Source: Streptomyces sp. NBC_01214 (GTDB lineage Bacteria; Actinomycetota; Actinomycetes; Streptomycetales; Streptomycetaceae). From it: a stretch of 64,000 bases of DNA. Each line of letters begins with the position of its first letter. Within the stretch, counting starts at the first letter, position 1. Of the stretch, positions 46,143 through 52,995 are shown piece by piece. The translations under genes were made by a program, and so were the position numbers. The notes under the pieces were generated by a model. That model saw only the letters and a program-made list of their open reading frames with translations. It ran no database searches and had not been told where the DNA came from. The DNA lies in contig NZ_JAPEOS010000001.1 in assembly GCF_026340975.1 (NCBI RefSeq), positions 1,076,501-1,140,500 of the forward strand, in the 5' to 3' direction.

Positions 46143-47015
46143 ATGAGTGCACCCTTTGCGACCGTGCGCGGTCGTGGCTACCGCATGGAAGAGGTCGACC
46201 GGTATCTCGCCCGGCTGTCCGGGAGCCGGGACGAGGCCTGGGAGCGGGTGGCCCGGCTGACGGTCCTGGCCAAGCAGATGGAGGCGGACGCGGCGCGGCT
46301 GCGGGAGGCGGTCGCCGCGCTGGCTCCGCAGACGTACGACGAGCTGAGCGAGCGGGCCCGCCGGATCCTGCTGCTGGCGGAGGAAGAGGCGGACGCCCTA
46401 CGGACCGACGCGCGGGTGGACGCTGCCGCGACGTTGGGCGCGGCCGAGGCGCGTGCCGACCGGGCGGCGGAGCTCGCGCGGGGCGACGCGGAGGCGGTGC
46501 GCGAGCAGACGGAGGTCCGGGCCCGGCAGGGGCTGTTGCGGGCGCAGCGCGAGGCGGACGACGCGCGGTCGGGGGCGCGGGAGGACGCGGCGGCGTGGCG
46601 GGCGCAGGCGGCGGCCGCGCTGGCGCAGACGCGGCGGCGGGCGGAGGCGGAGCGGGCGGAGCGCGAGCAGGAGCAGGCGGAGCGCCGGGAGGCGGCGGAG
46701 CGGGAGTTGGCGGCGCGCGAGGCGGACCTGGAGGCGCGCCACGCGGAGCTGGAGCGGCAGGTCGAGGCCCGACTGGCAGAGGCGCGGCGCGAGTTCGCCG
46801 AGGCGGAGGAGTCGGCGCGGCACGGGCAGGAGGACGCGGAGGCGCAGGCGGCCGAGCTGATCGCGCAGGCGCGGGTGGCGGAGGAGCGGATCGGGCGCGA
46901 GACGCGGGGGATCCTGCGGGAGCACGGGGAGGCGGCGGAGGAGATGCGGGCGCACATGAACCACGTCCGCTCCAGCCTGGCAGCACTGACGGGCCGCGCT
47001 CCGGCGGAGGGCTAG
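46143..47015 (+). CDS. DivIVA-like coiled-coil protein
   Basis: 290 residues. The first 30 residues (FATVRGRGYRMEEVDRYLARLSGSRDEAWERVARL) match the DivIVA/Wag31 N-terminal membrane-curvature domain motif. The remainder is an almost unbroken Ala/Arg/Glu coiled coil to about residue 270. Similar proteins in Streptomyces join polar-growth and cytoskeletal assemblies (Scy, FilP and DivIVA group). No C-terminal domain is seen. The motif GGCGCATCC appears twice upstream (about 46096 and 46132). Its TAG stop overlaps, on the other strand, the stop of an IS481 transposase remnant. Confidence 0.8.
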   Translation: MSAPFATVRGRGYRMEEVDRYLARLSGSRDEAWERVARLTVLAKQMEADAARLREAVAALAPQTYDELSERARRILLLAEEEADALRTDARVDAAATLGAAEARADRAAELARGDAEAVREQTEVRARQGLLRAQREADDARSGAREDAAAWRAQAAAALAQTRRRAEAERAEREQEQAERREAAERELAAREADLEARHAELERQVEARLAEARREFAEAEESARHGQEDAEAQAAELIAQARVAEERIGRETRGILREHGEAAEEMRAHMNHVRSSLAALTGRAPAEG

Positions 47016-47140
47016 GCGTATTGCCTCGTTGGGTTGGGGACGCGGCTTGCGGGTGGTTTGCCTGCGAGTGCGGTGTGTCCGCGGTGGTGATGGTAGGAGT
47101 GGAGCCAGCCGGCGAACGCTTCGCGGCGTTCGATGTCTGA
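47012..47140 (-). pseudogene. IS481-family transposase, C-terminal remnant
   Basis: On the minus strand this reads 42 codons and a TAG stop: SDIERREAFAGWLHSYHHH, then RGHTALAGKPPASRVPNP and TRQYA. This is the conserved end of IS481-type DDE integrases (WLHxYNHHRGHTALGGxPPASRVPNLxGQYT). The rest of the transposase is gone; upstream (in its own direction) the sequence is replaced by a Tn3-transposase fragment on the other strand. It is too short for routine ORF finding. Confidence 0.75.
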
Positions 47141-47525
47141 CAGAGCTGCATCTTTTTTCGCGCCGACGCGGGAGGAGGCGGCGTGGGCGGCGGAGCGGAT
47201 GGACGCGGATGGAGATCAGTTGGCCCTGCTGCTGGCGTTGAAGTCGTACCAGCGGATGGGCCGGTTCCCGAGGCCGGAGGAGTATCCGGAGGCGGTGGTC
47301 GATTTCGTGCGCCGTGCGGTGGAGCTGTCGGAGGCTACGCCGGTCCGGGTGGGTGGCCGTACGGCGGTGCGGAAGCGGCGGGTGGTGCGTTCGTCGACCC
47401 TTGACGGCCTCGGTCTCCTGTCCCGGACCCGGGTGCACAGCAGGCGTCTCAGCTCTCGGCGGGGGCGGCGGGCTGGTCCGCTCGCCGGGAATCGGATCGC
47501 CATCAACAGGGTTGGTGGGGGATGA
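47133..47525 (+). pseudogene. Tn3-family transposase, N-terminal (DUF4158) remnant
   Basis: The 130-codon frame reads FFAPTREEAAWAAERMD, then ALLLALKSYQRMGRFPRPEE and YPEAVVDFVRRAVEL from about 47154 to 47340. This is the N-terminal DUF4158 region of Tn3-type transposases, which are near 1000 residues. After RTAVRKRRVVR (about 47400) similarity ends and the frame runs into low-complexity Arg/Gly codons and the tandem repeat. No DDE catalytic core is present, so it is a dead fragment. The joint with the IS481 remnant is within 47130-47155. Confidence 0.65.
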
Positions 47526-47569
47526 GCCGTTAATCGCCATCAACGGGGTTGGTGGGGGATGAACCGTTA
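47496..47569. repeat. 37-bp tandem direct repeat (two copies)
   Basis: Copy 1 is 47496-47532 and copy 2 is 47533-47569, directly abutting, with only two differences (A/G and G/A). Each begins ATCGCCATCAAC and ends CCGTTA. Copy 2 ends 10 bp before the ATG of the quinone oxidoreductase gene, just before its ribosome-binding site. Confidence 0.85.
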
Positions 47570-47579
47570 TTGGAGGGCC

Positions 47580-48590
47580 ATGCGAGCGATTCAGGTGTAC
47601 GAAGTGGGCGGTCCCGAGGTGCTGCAGGAGGTCGAGGTCGACCAGCCGCGGCCGGGTCCGGGCGAGGCGGTCGTGGAGGTCGCCGCATCCGGGGTCAACT
47701 TCCTCGACGTCTACCACCGCGAAGGCCGGTACAGCCTCCCGCTGCCCTTCACCCCGGGCGCTGAGGGCGCCGGCACGGTCGTCGAAGTTGGACCCGGCGT
47801 CGCTGACGTCGCAGTCGGGGACCGGGTCGGGTGGGTGGAGATTCCCGGCACGTACGCCGAGCGGGCCGTCGTGGACTCCTCCCGGCTGGTGCCGCTGCCC
47901 GACGACATCGGCTTCGAGACAGCCGCCGCCGTGCTCCTCCAAGGCATGACCGCGCACTATCTCGTCAAGGACGCCTACCCGGTTCAGGGGGGCGACACGG
48001 TGCTCGTGCATGCGGCTGCTGGTGGCATGGGGCTGCTTTTGACCCAGCTCATCACCCATCTCGGCGGCAGGGTGATCGGTACGACGTCGACCACGGCGAA
48101 GGCCGAGCTGGCGAAGCGTGCCGGGGCCGCTGAGGTGATCCTTTCCTCCGCAGTCGACGATCTCGCCGCCGAGGTGAGGCGGCTCAACGGCGGTCAGGGA
48201 CTGCCGGTTGTCTTCGACGGCGTCGGCGCGCACACCTTCGATGCGAGCCTCGCCAGCCTGCGAACCCGCGGCCATCTCGTGCTCTTCGGCGCGGCAAGTG
48301 GTGCCGTGCCGCCGTTTGATCCGATTCGGCTCGCCCACGGCGGTTCGCTGACCCTGATCCGGCCCAGCCTCGGGGACTTCATCGCCGATCGGTCCGAACT
48401 GCTCCGACGGGCCGCCGATGTGTTCGAGTGGGTGCGCTCCAAGGCGCTTGAGGTCACCGTAACGGGCCGCTACGCATTGTCCGAGGCCGCCCAGGCCCAC
48501 AGCGATCTGGAGGCTCGGCGTACCACCGGCAAGCTGCTCGTCGTACCCGATGCGGCCGCTCAGGGACGCCGCGAGGAGACGCAGAGCTGA
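47580..48590 (+). CDS. Quinone oxidoreductase-like medium-chain dehydrogenase/reductase
   Basis: A 336-residue zinc-free MDR of the quinone oxidoreductase (QorA) type, reducing quinones or enals with NADPH. Features: GEAVVEVAASGVNFLDVYHREG, FTPGAEGAGTVVEVGPGVADVAVGDRVGW, the nucleotide-binding VLVHAAAGGMGLLLTQL (AAxGGxG) and GTTSTTAKAELAKRAGA, and the C-terminal LSEAAQAHSDLEARRTTGKLLV. No zinc ligands of alcohol dehydrogenases. TTGGAGGG precedes ATG 47580. It has lower GC and more A/T-ending codons than its neighbours and sits inside an insertion-remnant zone, so it was probably acquired horizontally. Confidence 0.88.
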   Translation: MRAIQVYEVGGPEVLQEVEVDQPRPGPGEAVVEVAASGVNFLDVYHREGRYSLPLPFTPGAEGAGTVVEVGPGVADVAVGDRVGWVEIPGTYAERAVVDSSRLVPLPDDIGFETAAAVLLQGMTAHYLVKDAYPVQGGDTVLVHAAAGGMGLLLTQLITHLGGRVIGTTSTTAKAELAKRAGAAEVILSSAVDDLAAEVRRLNGGQGLPVVFDGVGAHTFDASLASLRTRGHLVLFGAASGAVPPFDPIRLAHGGSLTLIRPSLGDFIADRSELLRRAADVFEWVRSKALEVTVTGRYALSEAAQAHSDLEARRTTGKLLVVPDAAAQGRREETQS

Positions 48591-48604
48591 TCGCGGGTGA
48601 CGAG

Positions 48605-48668
48605 GTCGGGGATCTTGGAGACTGGGATGTCGAGGGCGTGGCCGACCGTCATCGCCAAGATCCCCGAC
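48605..48668. repeat. 14-bp perfect inverted repeat after the oxidoreductase gene
   Basis: GTCGGGGATCTTGG (48605-48618) and CCAAGATCCCCGAC (48655-48668) are exact complements with a 36-nt loop, starting 15 nt after the stop codon. It may be a terminator or the end of a mobile segment. The rest of 48669-48797 shows no convincing gene. Confidence 0.55.
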
Positions 48669-48797
48669 AGCGCAGGCGCTCGGCAGGCCAAGATCAAGTT
48701 CTGGCGGGTTTCTGGCGCATCTGGGTCACACCCCTTCAAGATCCCTCAGCCGAGACCTGGCTCACCCGTCCCCAACCTCCCGGGACAGAACGGCTAG

Positions 48798-49252
48798 GCC
48801 GTCTCCTCCGGATCTTGTCGGGCCCGCGGCGTGGGCGCCCGACCTGAACGGGCCCGCGTACGCCTTCTCCTCCGGTCCGGTCGACGCTGTGGGCGCGGGC
48901 GAGGTGGCCGCCGTACGGGCCGTACGGGAGGCCGCGCACCCGGCGCTCGACGCCGTGCGGCGCGGTGCGCGGCCCCCGGCCGGGGCGCTCGCCGCGCTGA
49001 ACGAGGCCCTGGCCGCAGCGCACCGGCCGGCGGATCCGGCCCGGCGGCTCGCGGCGGAACTGGCCGAGGCGGTCGCGGAGCTGCTGACGGACCCCCGGGT
49101 GGCGCAGGTGCGCGCGTGCGAGGCCCACGACTGCGTCCTGCTCTTCCTGCCGGCACACCCCCCGGCGCCGCTGGTGCGTGGCGTCGGTCTGCGGCAACCG
49201 GGCCCGGGTGGCCCGCCATTGCGCCCGCCACAAGGGCGACGCGCGAACCTAG
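48798..49252 (+). pseudogene. CGNR zinc-finger regulator, 5'-truncated and frameshifted
   Basis: In one frame the sequence reads VRAVREAAHPALDAVRRG, LAALNEALAAA and VRACEAHDCVLLFLPAHP, the ABATE-type domain and first half of a CGNR zinc finger. After a run of six C (49158-49163) the frame is lost; removing one C restores RRRWCVASVCGNRARVARH, CARHKGDART and the TAG at 49250-49252, exactly the CGNR signature. The expected N-terminal portion is missing where the insertion-remnant zone begins (about 48798). So the gene is damaged twice, unless the C-run is a sequencing error. Such proteins are presumed transcription regulators. Confidence 0.65.
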
Positions 49253-49257
49253 GCCGG

Positions 49258-50127
49258 TCAGCCCGCCGGCTGCTGCTGGGCCGGGACGGTCGGCTTCGCG
49301 TGGGACTCGTAGCGGTACGGGTCGCTGCGCAGGCCGCGCGCCGTGACGACCACCGTGAACGGGGGCGTCCCGGGGGCCGGGAGGGTGGCGGTGAGGGCGC
49401 CCGTCAGGGGGTCGGCCTGCGCCGGGAGGGGGGTGCCGTCGACGGTGAGGAGGGCCGGCGGGCCCGCCGGGTCCGGGGTGAAGCCGCCGCCCTCGACCGT
49501 CAGGCGGCCGTCCTCCAGCGTGACGTGCGTGATCACCGGATTGGCGCGGACGGCCATCTTGTTGACCAGGTACGCGCCCGCCGGGGCGCCCGTCAGGGCC
49601 CACATCTCGGCGGGCAGGCGCGGGAGTCCGCCGCCCACGTCCGCGAGGAAGAACAGCACCACGTACAGCATGGTGACCGCGCTGAGCGCGACGTACTGGA
49701 GGTCCACGAGGTCGGTGCGCCCGCTGTCGTTCGCGATCAGCTCCCGCAGCGGCCGCCGGCCCGACGCCGTCGGCCGCGCGGCGGGCTTGGCCATGCTGCC
49801 GTGTTCCACGCGCAGGCCGACCACCGCCTTCGCGGCGATCAGCGCCACGTACGGGCCGCCGAGCAGCGGCAGGTACACCGTCGTCAGGGTGGACAGCGGG
49901 CCGTCGGCGCCCCGGAAGTACGCGGTGCCGCCGCCCGCGGTGAGCCCGTAGCCGAGGATCGCCAGCAGCAGCCAGACCAGGATCACCGTCCAGGCGAGGG
50001 CGAGCGCCGTCGAGGTGGAGAGGCGGCCGTCGCGGCCGGTGATGAAGCCCGGACTGCGGCCGAGCCGCAGGCAGATCGGGCCGGCCAGCGCGGCCAGTAA
50101 CGCGAGTGCGCAGAGTGCGGATGCCAT
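49258..50127 (-). CDS. Hypothetical membrane protein with C-terminal extracytoplasmic beta domain
   Basis: 289 residues. Four hydrophobic spans are visible (about 4-18, 43-63, 82-103 and 147-165). After these comes a domain of about 100 residues rich in beta-strand (ANPVITHVTLEDGRLTVEGGGFTPDP, GTPPFTVVVTARGLRSDPYRYE) resembling an Ig-like/IPT fold. I do not recognise a named family. It ends 5 bp from the CGNR pseudogene on the opposite strand and is transcribed alone. Confidence 0.72.
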   Translation of the reverse strand: MASALCALALLAALAGPICLRLGRSPGFITGRDGRLSTSTALALAWTVILVWLLLAILGYGLTAGGGTAYFRGADGPLSTLTTVYLPLLGGPYVALIAAKAVVGLRVEHGSMAKPAARPTASGRRPLRELIANDSGRTDLVDLQYVALSAVTMLYVVLFFLADVGGGLPRLPAEMWALTGAPAGAYLVNKMAVRANPVITHVTLEDGRLTVEGGGFTPDPAGPPALLTVDGTPLPAQADPLTGALTATLPAPGTPPFTVVVTARGLRSDPYRYESHAKPTVPAQQQPAG

Positions 50128-50209
50128 GTCGTCGTCCCCCCGGAAACGGTCCTGGCACGAGGGTCACCCAAATGGCCCGGCCATGACAAGGCGACTTTCC
50201 GTGGACGGG

Positions 50210-51835
50210 CTATTCCTCCTGCTGCTCGCGCAGTTCCGGCAGGACGGGGAACCGGCGCGGTGCCACCAGCAGCAGGACCAGCAGCGCGGCCACGGCGGCC
50301 GCCGTCGCGCCGAGGAAGATGTGTTCCACGGCGGCGGCCACGGCCTCGCGCAGGTAGCCGGCGGCGGCAGCGGGCAGCAGCTCCGGCCGGTCCAGCGCCT
50401 TCGCCACGTCGTCCAGGTGCTCCGGGAGACCGGTTACGGGGGCGTCCGCCAGGCGTGCGGCGATGGTGGCGTTGGCGACGGCGGCGAGCAGGGCGGCGCC
50501 CACGCTCTGGCCGACCTGCCGGCAGAACAGCACCGAGGCCGTCGTGGTCCCGCGCTCGGCCCAGCCCACGGTGGACTGGACCCCGACGATCAGTGGCAGC
50601 TGGAAGAGGCCGAGGGTGCCGCCCAGCAGCAGCATGATCAGTGCGGGCTGCCAGGGCCGGGCGGGGTGGGGCAGCAGCGTGAAGGAGAACAGGATCACCG
50701 CGGCGAACGCGATCCCGACGGCCGCGGTGTTGCGGAAGCCGATGCGCCGGTAGACGTGCTGGCTGCAAGCGGCGGTGACGGGCCAGCTCAGGGTCATCAC
50801 CGACATGACCAGGCCGGCGCCGACGGGGCCGAGGCCCAGCACGGACTGCGCGTAGGTCGGCATGAACACCATGGGGGCGACCATCAGCAGGCCGAGTGCC
50901 CCCATGGCCAGGTTGACGGCGGCGATGGTGCGCCGGCGCCACACCCAGCCGGGCAGGATCGGCTCCGCAGCCCGGCGTTCCACCCGGACCACGACGACGG
51001 CCAGCAGCGCGCTCGTGCCCAGCAGCCCGAGCGAGGGTGCGGACAGCCAGGGCCAGGCGACCCCGCCCTGGACGAGCGCGAAGAGCAGCAGTCCGCCGCA
51101 GGCGAAGACGGCGAGCGCGCCCGCCCAGTCGACCGGTCCCCGGCGCCCGGGCGACCGTACGGGCTCGGTCAGGTGACGGGAGACCATCCACAGGGCGAGC
51201 CCGGCCAGCGGCAGGTTGATCAGGAAGATCCAGCGCCAGTGCGCGTACGAGGCGAGCAGCCCGCCGAGCGCCGGGCCGGCCACGGCCGAGGTGGCCCAGA
51301 CGCTGGACATCCGGGCCTGGATCCGCGGCCGGTCCCTGAGCGGGTAGAGGTCGGCGGCCAGGGTCTGGATCGTGCCCTGGAGGGCGCCGCCGCCCAGGCC
51401 CTGGACGATGCGGAAGGCGATGAGGGCGGCCATGTTCCAGGCGGCCGCGCACAGCAACGAACCGACGAGGAAGAGGCCGATGCCGAAGAGCAGGACGGGC
51501 TTGCGGCCGAAGGTGTCGGACAGCTTCCCGTAGACGGGCAGGGTGACGGTCACCGCGAGCAGGTAGCCGGAGAAGAGCCAGGAGAAGACGGAGAACCCGC
51601 CGAGTTCGCCCACGATCTGGGGGACGGCGGTGGCCACGACGGTGCTGTCCAGGGCGACGAGGGCCATGCCGAGCATCAGCGAGGCGACCACCGGGGTCGG
51701 CGGGCGCGCGGCCGGTCCGGCCGCGGGCGCGCCGCCGGCCCGGTTCTTGGCCGGAATCCCGGCCCCGGGGGTGTCGGCCGCGGGCCCCGAGGGTGTGCCG
51801 TCCTGGCTCGCACCCGTGCTCTCCGCCGATGCCAC
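50210..51835 (-). CDS. MFS drug-efflux transporter (DHA2/EmrB type)
   Basis: A 541-residue major facilitator with about 14 membrane spans, the drug:H+ antiporter-2 family. Motifs: LMLGMALVALDSTVVATAVPQI in span 1 (the LDxTVVNVALP signature), GKLSDTFGRKPVLLFG (motif A) and FRIVQGLGGGALQG (motif B/C region). The start is taken as GTG 51835, preceded by GGGGGAAGGAA; a longer form from GTG 51856 is less likely. It is divergent from an ABC exporter and its promoter has an unusually spaced, palindrome-containing structure. Substrate unknown. Confidence 0.88.
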   Translation of the reverse strand: MASAESTGASQDGTPSGPAADTPGAGIPAKNRAGGAPAAGPAARPPTPVVASLMLGMALVALDSTVVATAVPQIVGELGGFSVFSWLFSGYLLAVTVTLPVYGKLSDTFGRKPVLLFGIGLFLVGSLLCAAAWNMAALIAFRIVQGLGGGALQGTIQTLAADLYPLRDRPRIQARMSSVWATSAVAGPALGGLLASYAHWRWIFLINLPLAGLALWMVSRHLTEPVRSPGRRGPVDWAGALAVFACGGLLLFALVQGGVAWPWLSAPSLGLLGTSALLAVVVVRVERRAAEPILPGWVWRRRTIAAVNLAMGALGLLMVAPMVFMPTYAQSVLGLGPVGAGLVMSVMTLSWPVTAACSQHVYRRIGFRNTAAVGIAFAAVILFSFTLLPHPARPWQPALIMLLLGGTLGLFQLPLIVGVQSTVGWAERGTTTASVLFCRQVGQSVGAALLAAVANATIAARLADAPVTGLPEHLDDVAKALDRPELLPAAAAGYLREAVAAAVEHIFLGATAAAVAALLVLLLVAPRRFPVLPELREQQEE

Positions 51836-51910
51836 CGAGATTCCTTCCCCCTGCACGTAACTGCGGGGAACACCATCTCACCGCCCCGTGCGGGGCGGTA
51901 TCCCTCAGGG

Positions 51911-51957
51911 TCGGTACGCCGAAGGGTGTAGATCCCCTAGGGGGCCCTCGGTACAAC
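51911..51957. promoter_or_regulatory. Divergent promoter with a palindrome in a 20-bp spacer (MerR-like geometry)
   Basis: On the minus strand TTGTAC (51951-51956) and TACACC (51925-51930) are 20 bp apart, and CCCCTAGGGG (51934-51943), a perfect palindrome, sits in the spacer. TCGGTAC occurs twice, at 51911 and 51948. Over-long spacers with a central dyad are typical of promoters activated by MerR-family proteins. Further along, GGGGTTAACCCC (52044-52055) is another perfect palindrome. The remainder of 51836-52206 holds no gene. Confidence 0.45.
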
Positions 51958-52206
51958 GGGCCAGGGGTCGTTCCTCCCGGCGGAGGAGGTGAGCTGCCCC
52001 GACGTCTCCTTAACTGGAACCTACGCACCACAGGCCGGGGGGTGGGGTTAACCCCCGGGCGGATACGGCGATGGGCACCAGCGCGCCGCGTCCTCGCCCG
52101 GCGGAGACTTCATGACGGCGACGAGCGCACGGCGGTAACAGCCGCACACCGACGCCGACGCATGCAGACGCACGCGGACGCACGCATTCGAAGAGGGAGA
52201 AAGACC

Positions 52207-52995
52207 GTGACAACGGCTATGACCGAAACCAGGCACGGGGGTACTGGAGGGCATGCAGCCGTCGCGGCCCGGGCACGAAAGGTCGTCAAGGCCTACGGCT
52301 CGGGGGAGACGCGCGTCGTCGCCCTCGACGACGTCGACGTGGACATCATGCGCGGCCAGTTCACCGCGATCATGGGTCCGTCCGGCTCCGGCAAGTCCAC
52401 GCTGATGCACTGCCTCGCCGGTCTCGACACGGTGACCAGCGGCCACATCCACCTGGACGACACCGAGATCACCGGGCTGAAGGACAAGAAGCTCACGCAG
52501 CTGCGCCGCGACCGGATCGGCTTCATCTTCCAGGCCTTCAACCTGCTGCCCACGCTCAACGCCCTGGAGAACATCACGCTCCCCATGGACATCGCGGGCC
52601 GCAAGCCCGACGCGGAGTGGCTGAACCGGGTCGTGGAGACGGTGGGCCTCGCGGGCCGGCTGAAGCACCGCCCGACCGAGCTCTCCGGCGGCCAGCAGCA
52701 GCGCGTGGCGGTCGCCCGCGCCCTCGCCGCCCGCCCGCAGATCATCTTCGGCGACGAGCCGACCGGAAACCTGGACTCCAGGGCGGGCGCCGAGGTCCTC
52801 GGCTTCCTGCGCCGCTCGGTGGACGAGCTCGGCCAGACGATTGTCATGGTCACGCACGACCCGGTGGCCGCCTCCTACGCCGACCGCGTCATCTTCCTGG
52901 CCGACGGCCGGATCGTCGACGAGATCTACGGTCCCACCGCCGACCAGGTCCTGGACCGGATGAAGGACTTCGACGCGCGCGGGCGGACCTCATGA
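52207..52995 (+). CDS. ABC exporter ATP-binding protein (MacB/LolD type)
   Basis: 262 residues with a full ABC domain: Walker A GPSGSGKST, Q-loop IFQAFNLLPTLNALENI, signature LSGGQQQRVAVARAL, Walker B IIFGDEPTGNLDS and H-loop MVTHDP. The GDEPTGNLDS form is characteristic of MacB/LolD/FtsE-type ATPases that pair with FtsX-like permeases. The N-terminus carries a 25-residue Thr/Gly/His tail. GTG 52207 follows AGAGGGAGAAAG. Its stop overlaps the permease start (ATGA). Confidence 0.92.
   Translation: MTTAMTETRHGGTGGHAAVAARARKVVKAYGSGETRVVALDDVDVDIMRGQFTAIMGPSGSGKSTLMHCLAGLDTVTSGHIHLDDTEITGLKDKKLTQLRRDRIGFIFQAFNLLPTLNALENITLPMDIAGRKPDAEWLNRVVETVGLAGRLKHRPTELSGGQQQRVAVARALAARPQIIFGDEPTGNLDSRAGAEVLGFLRRSVDELGQTIVMVTHDPVAASYADRVIFLADGRIVDEIYGPTADQVLDRMKDFDARGRTS

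Noticed and set aside
48597..48797. A 66-codon frame after the oxidoreductase gene ending SPVPNLPGQNG
   Set aside because: The last residues faintly resemble an IS481 transposase end, but the rest has no similarity and the frame lacks a ribosome-binding site; too weak to annotate.
49156..49165. Programmed ribosomal frameshift at the six-C run in the CGNR gene
   Set aside because: No slippery-site partner structure is visible and the gene is also truncated at its 5' end, so decay or a sequencing error is the simpler explanation.
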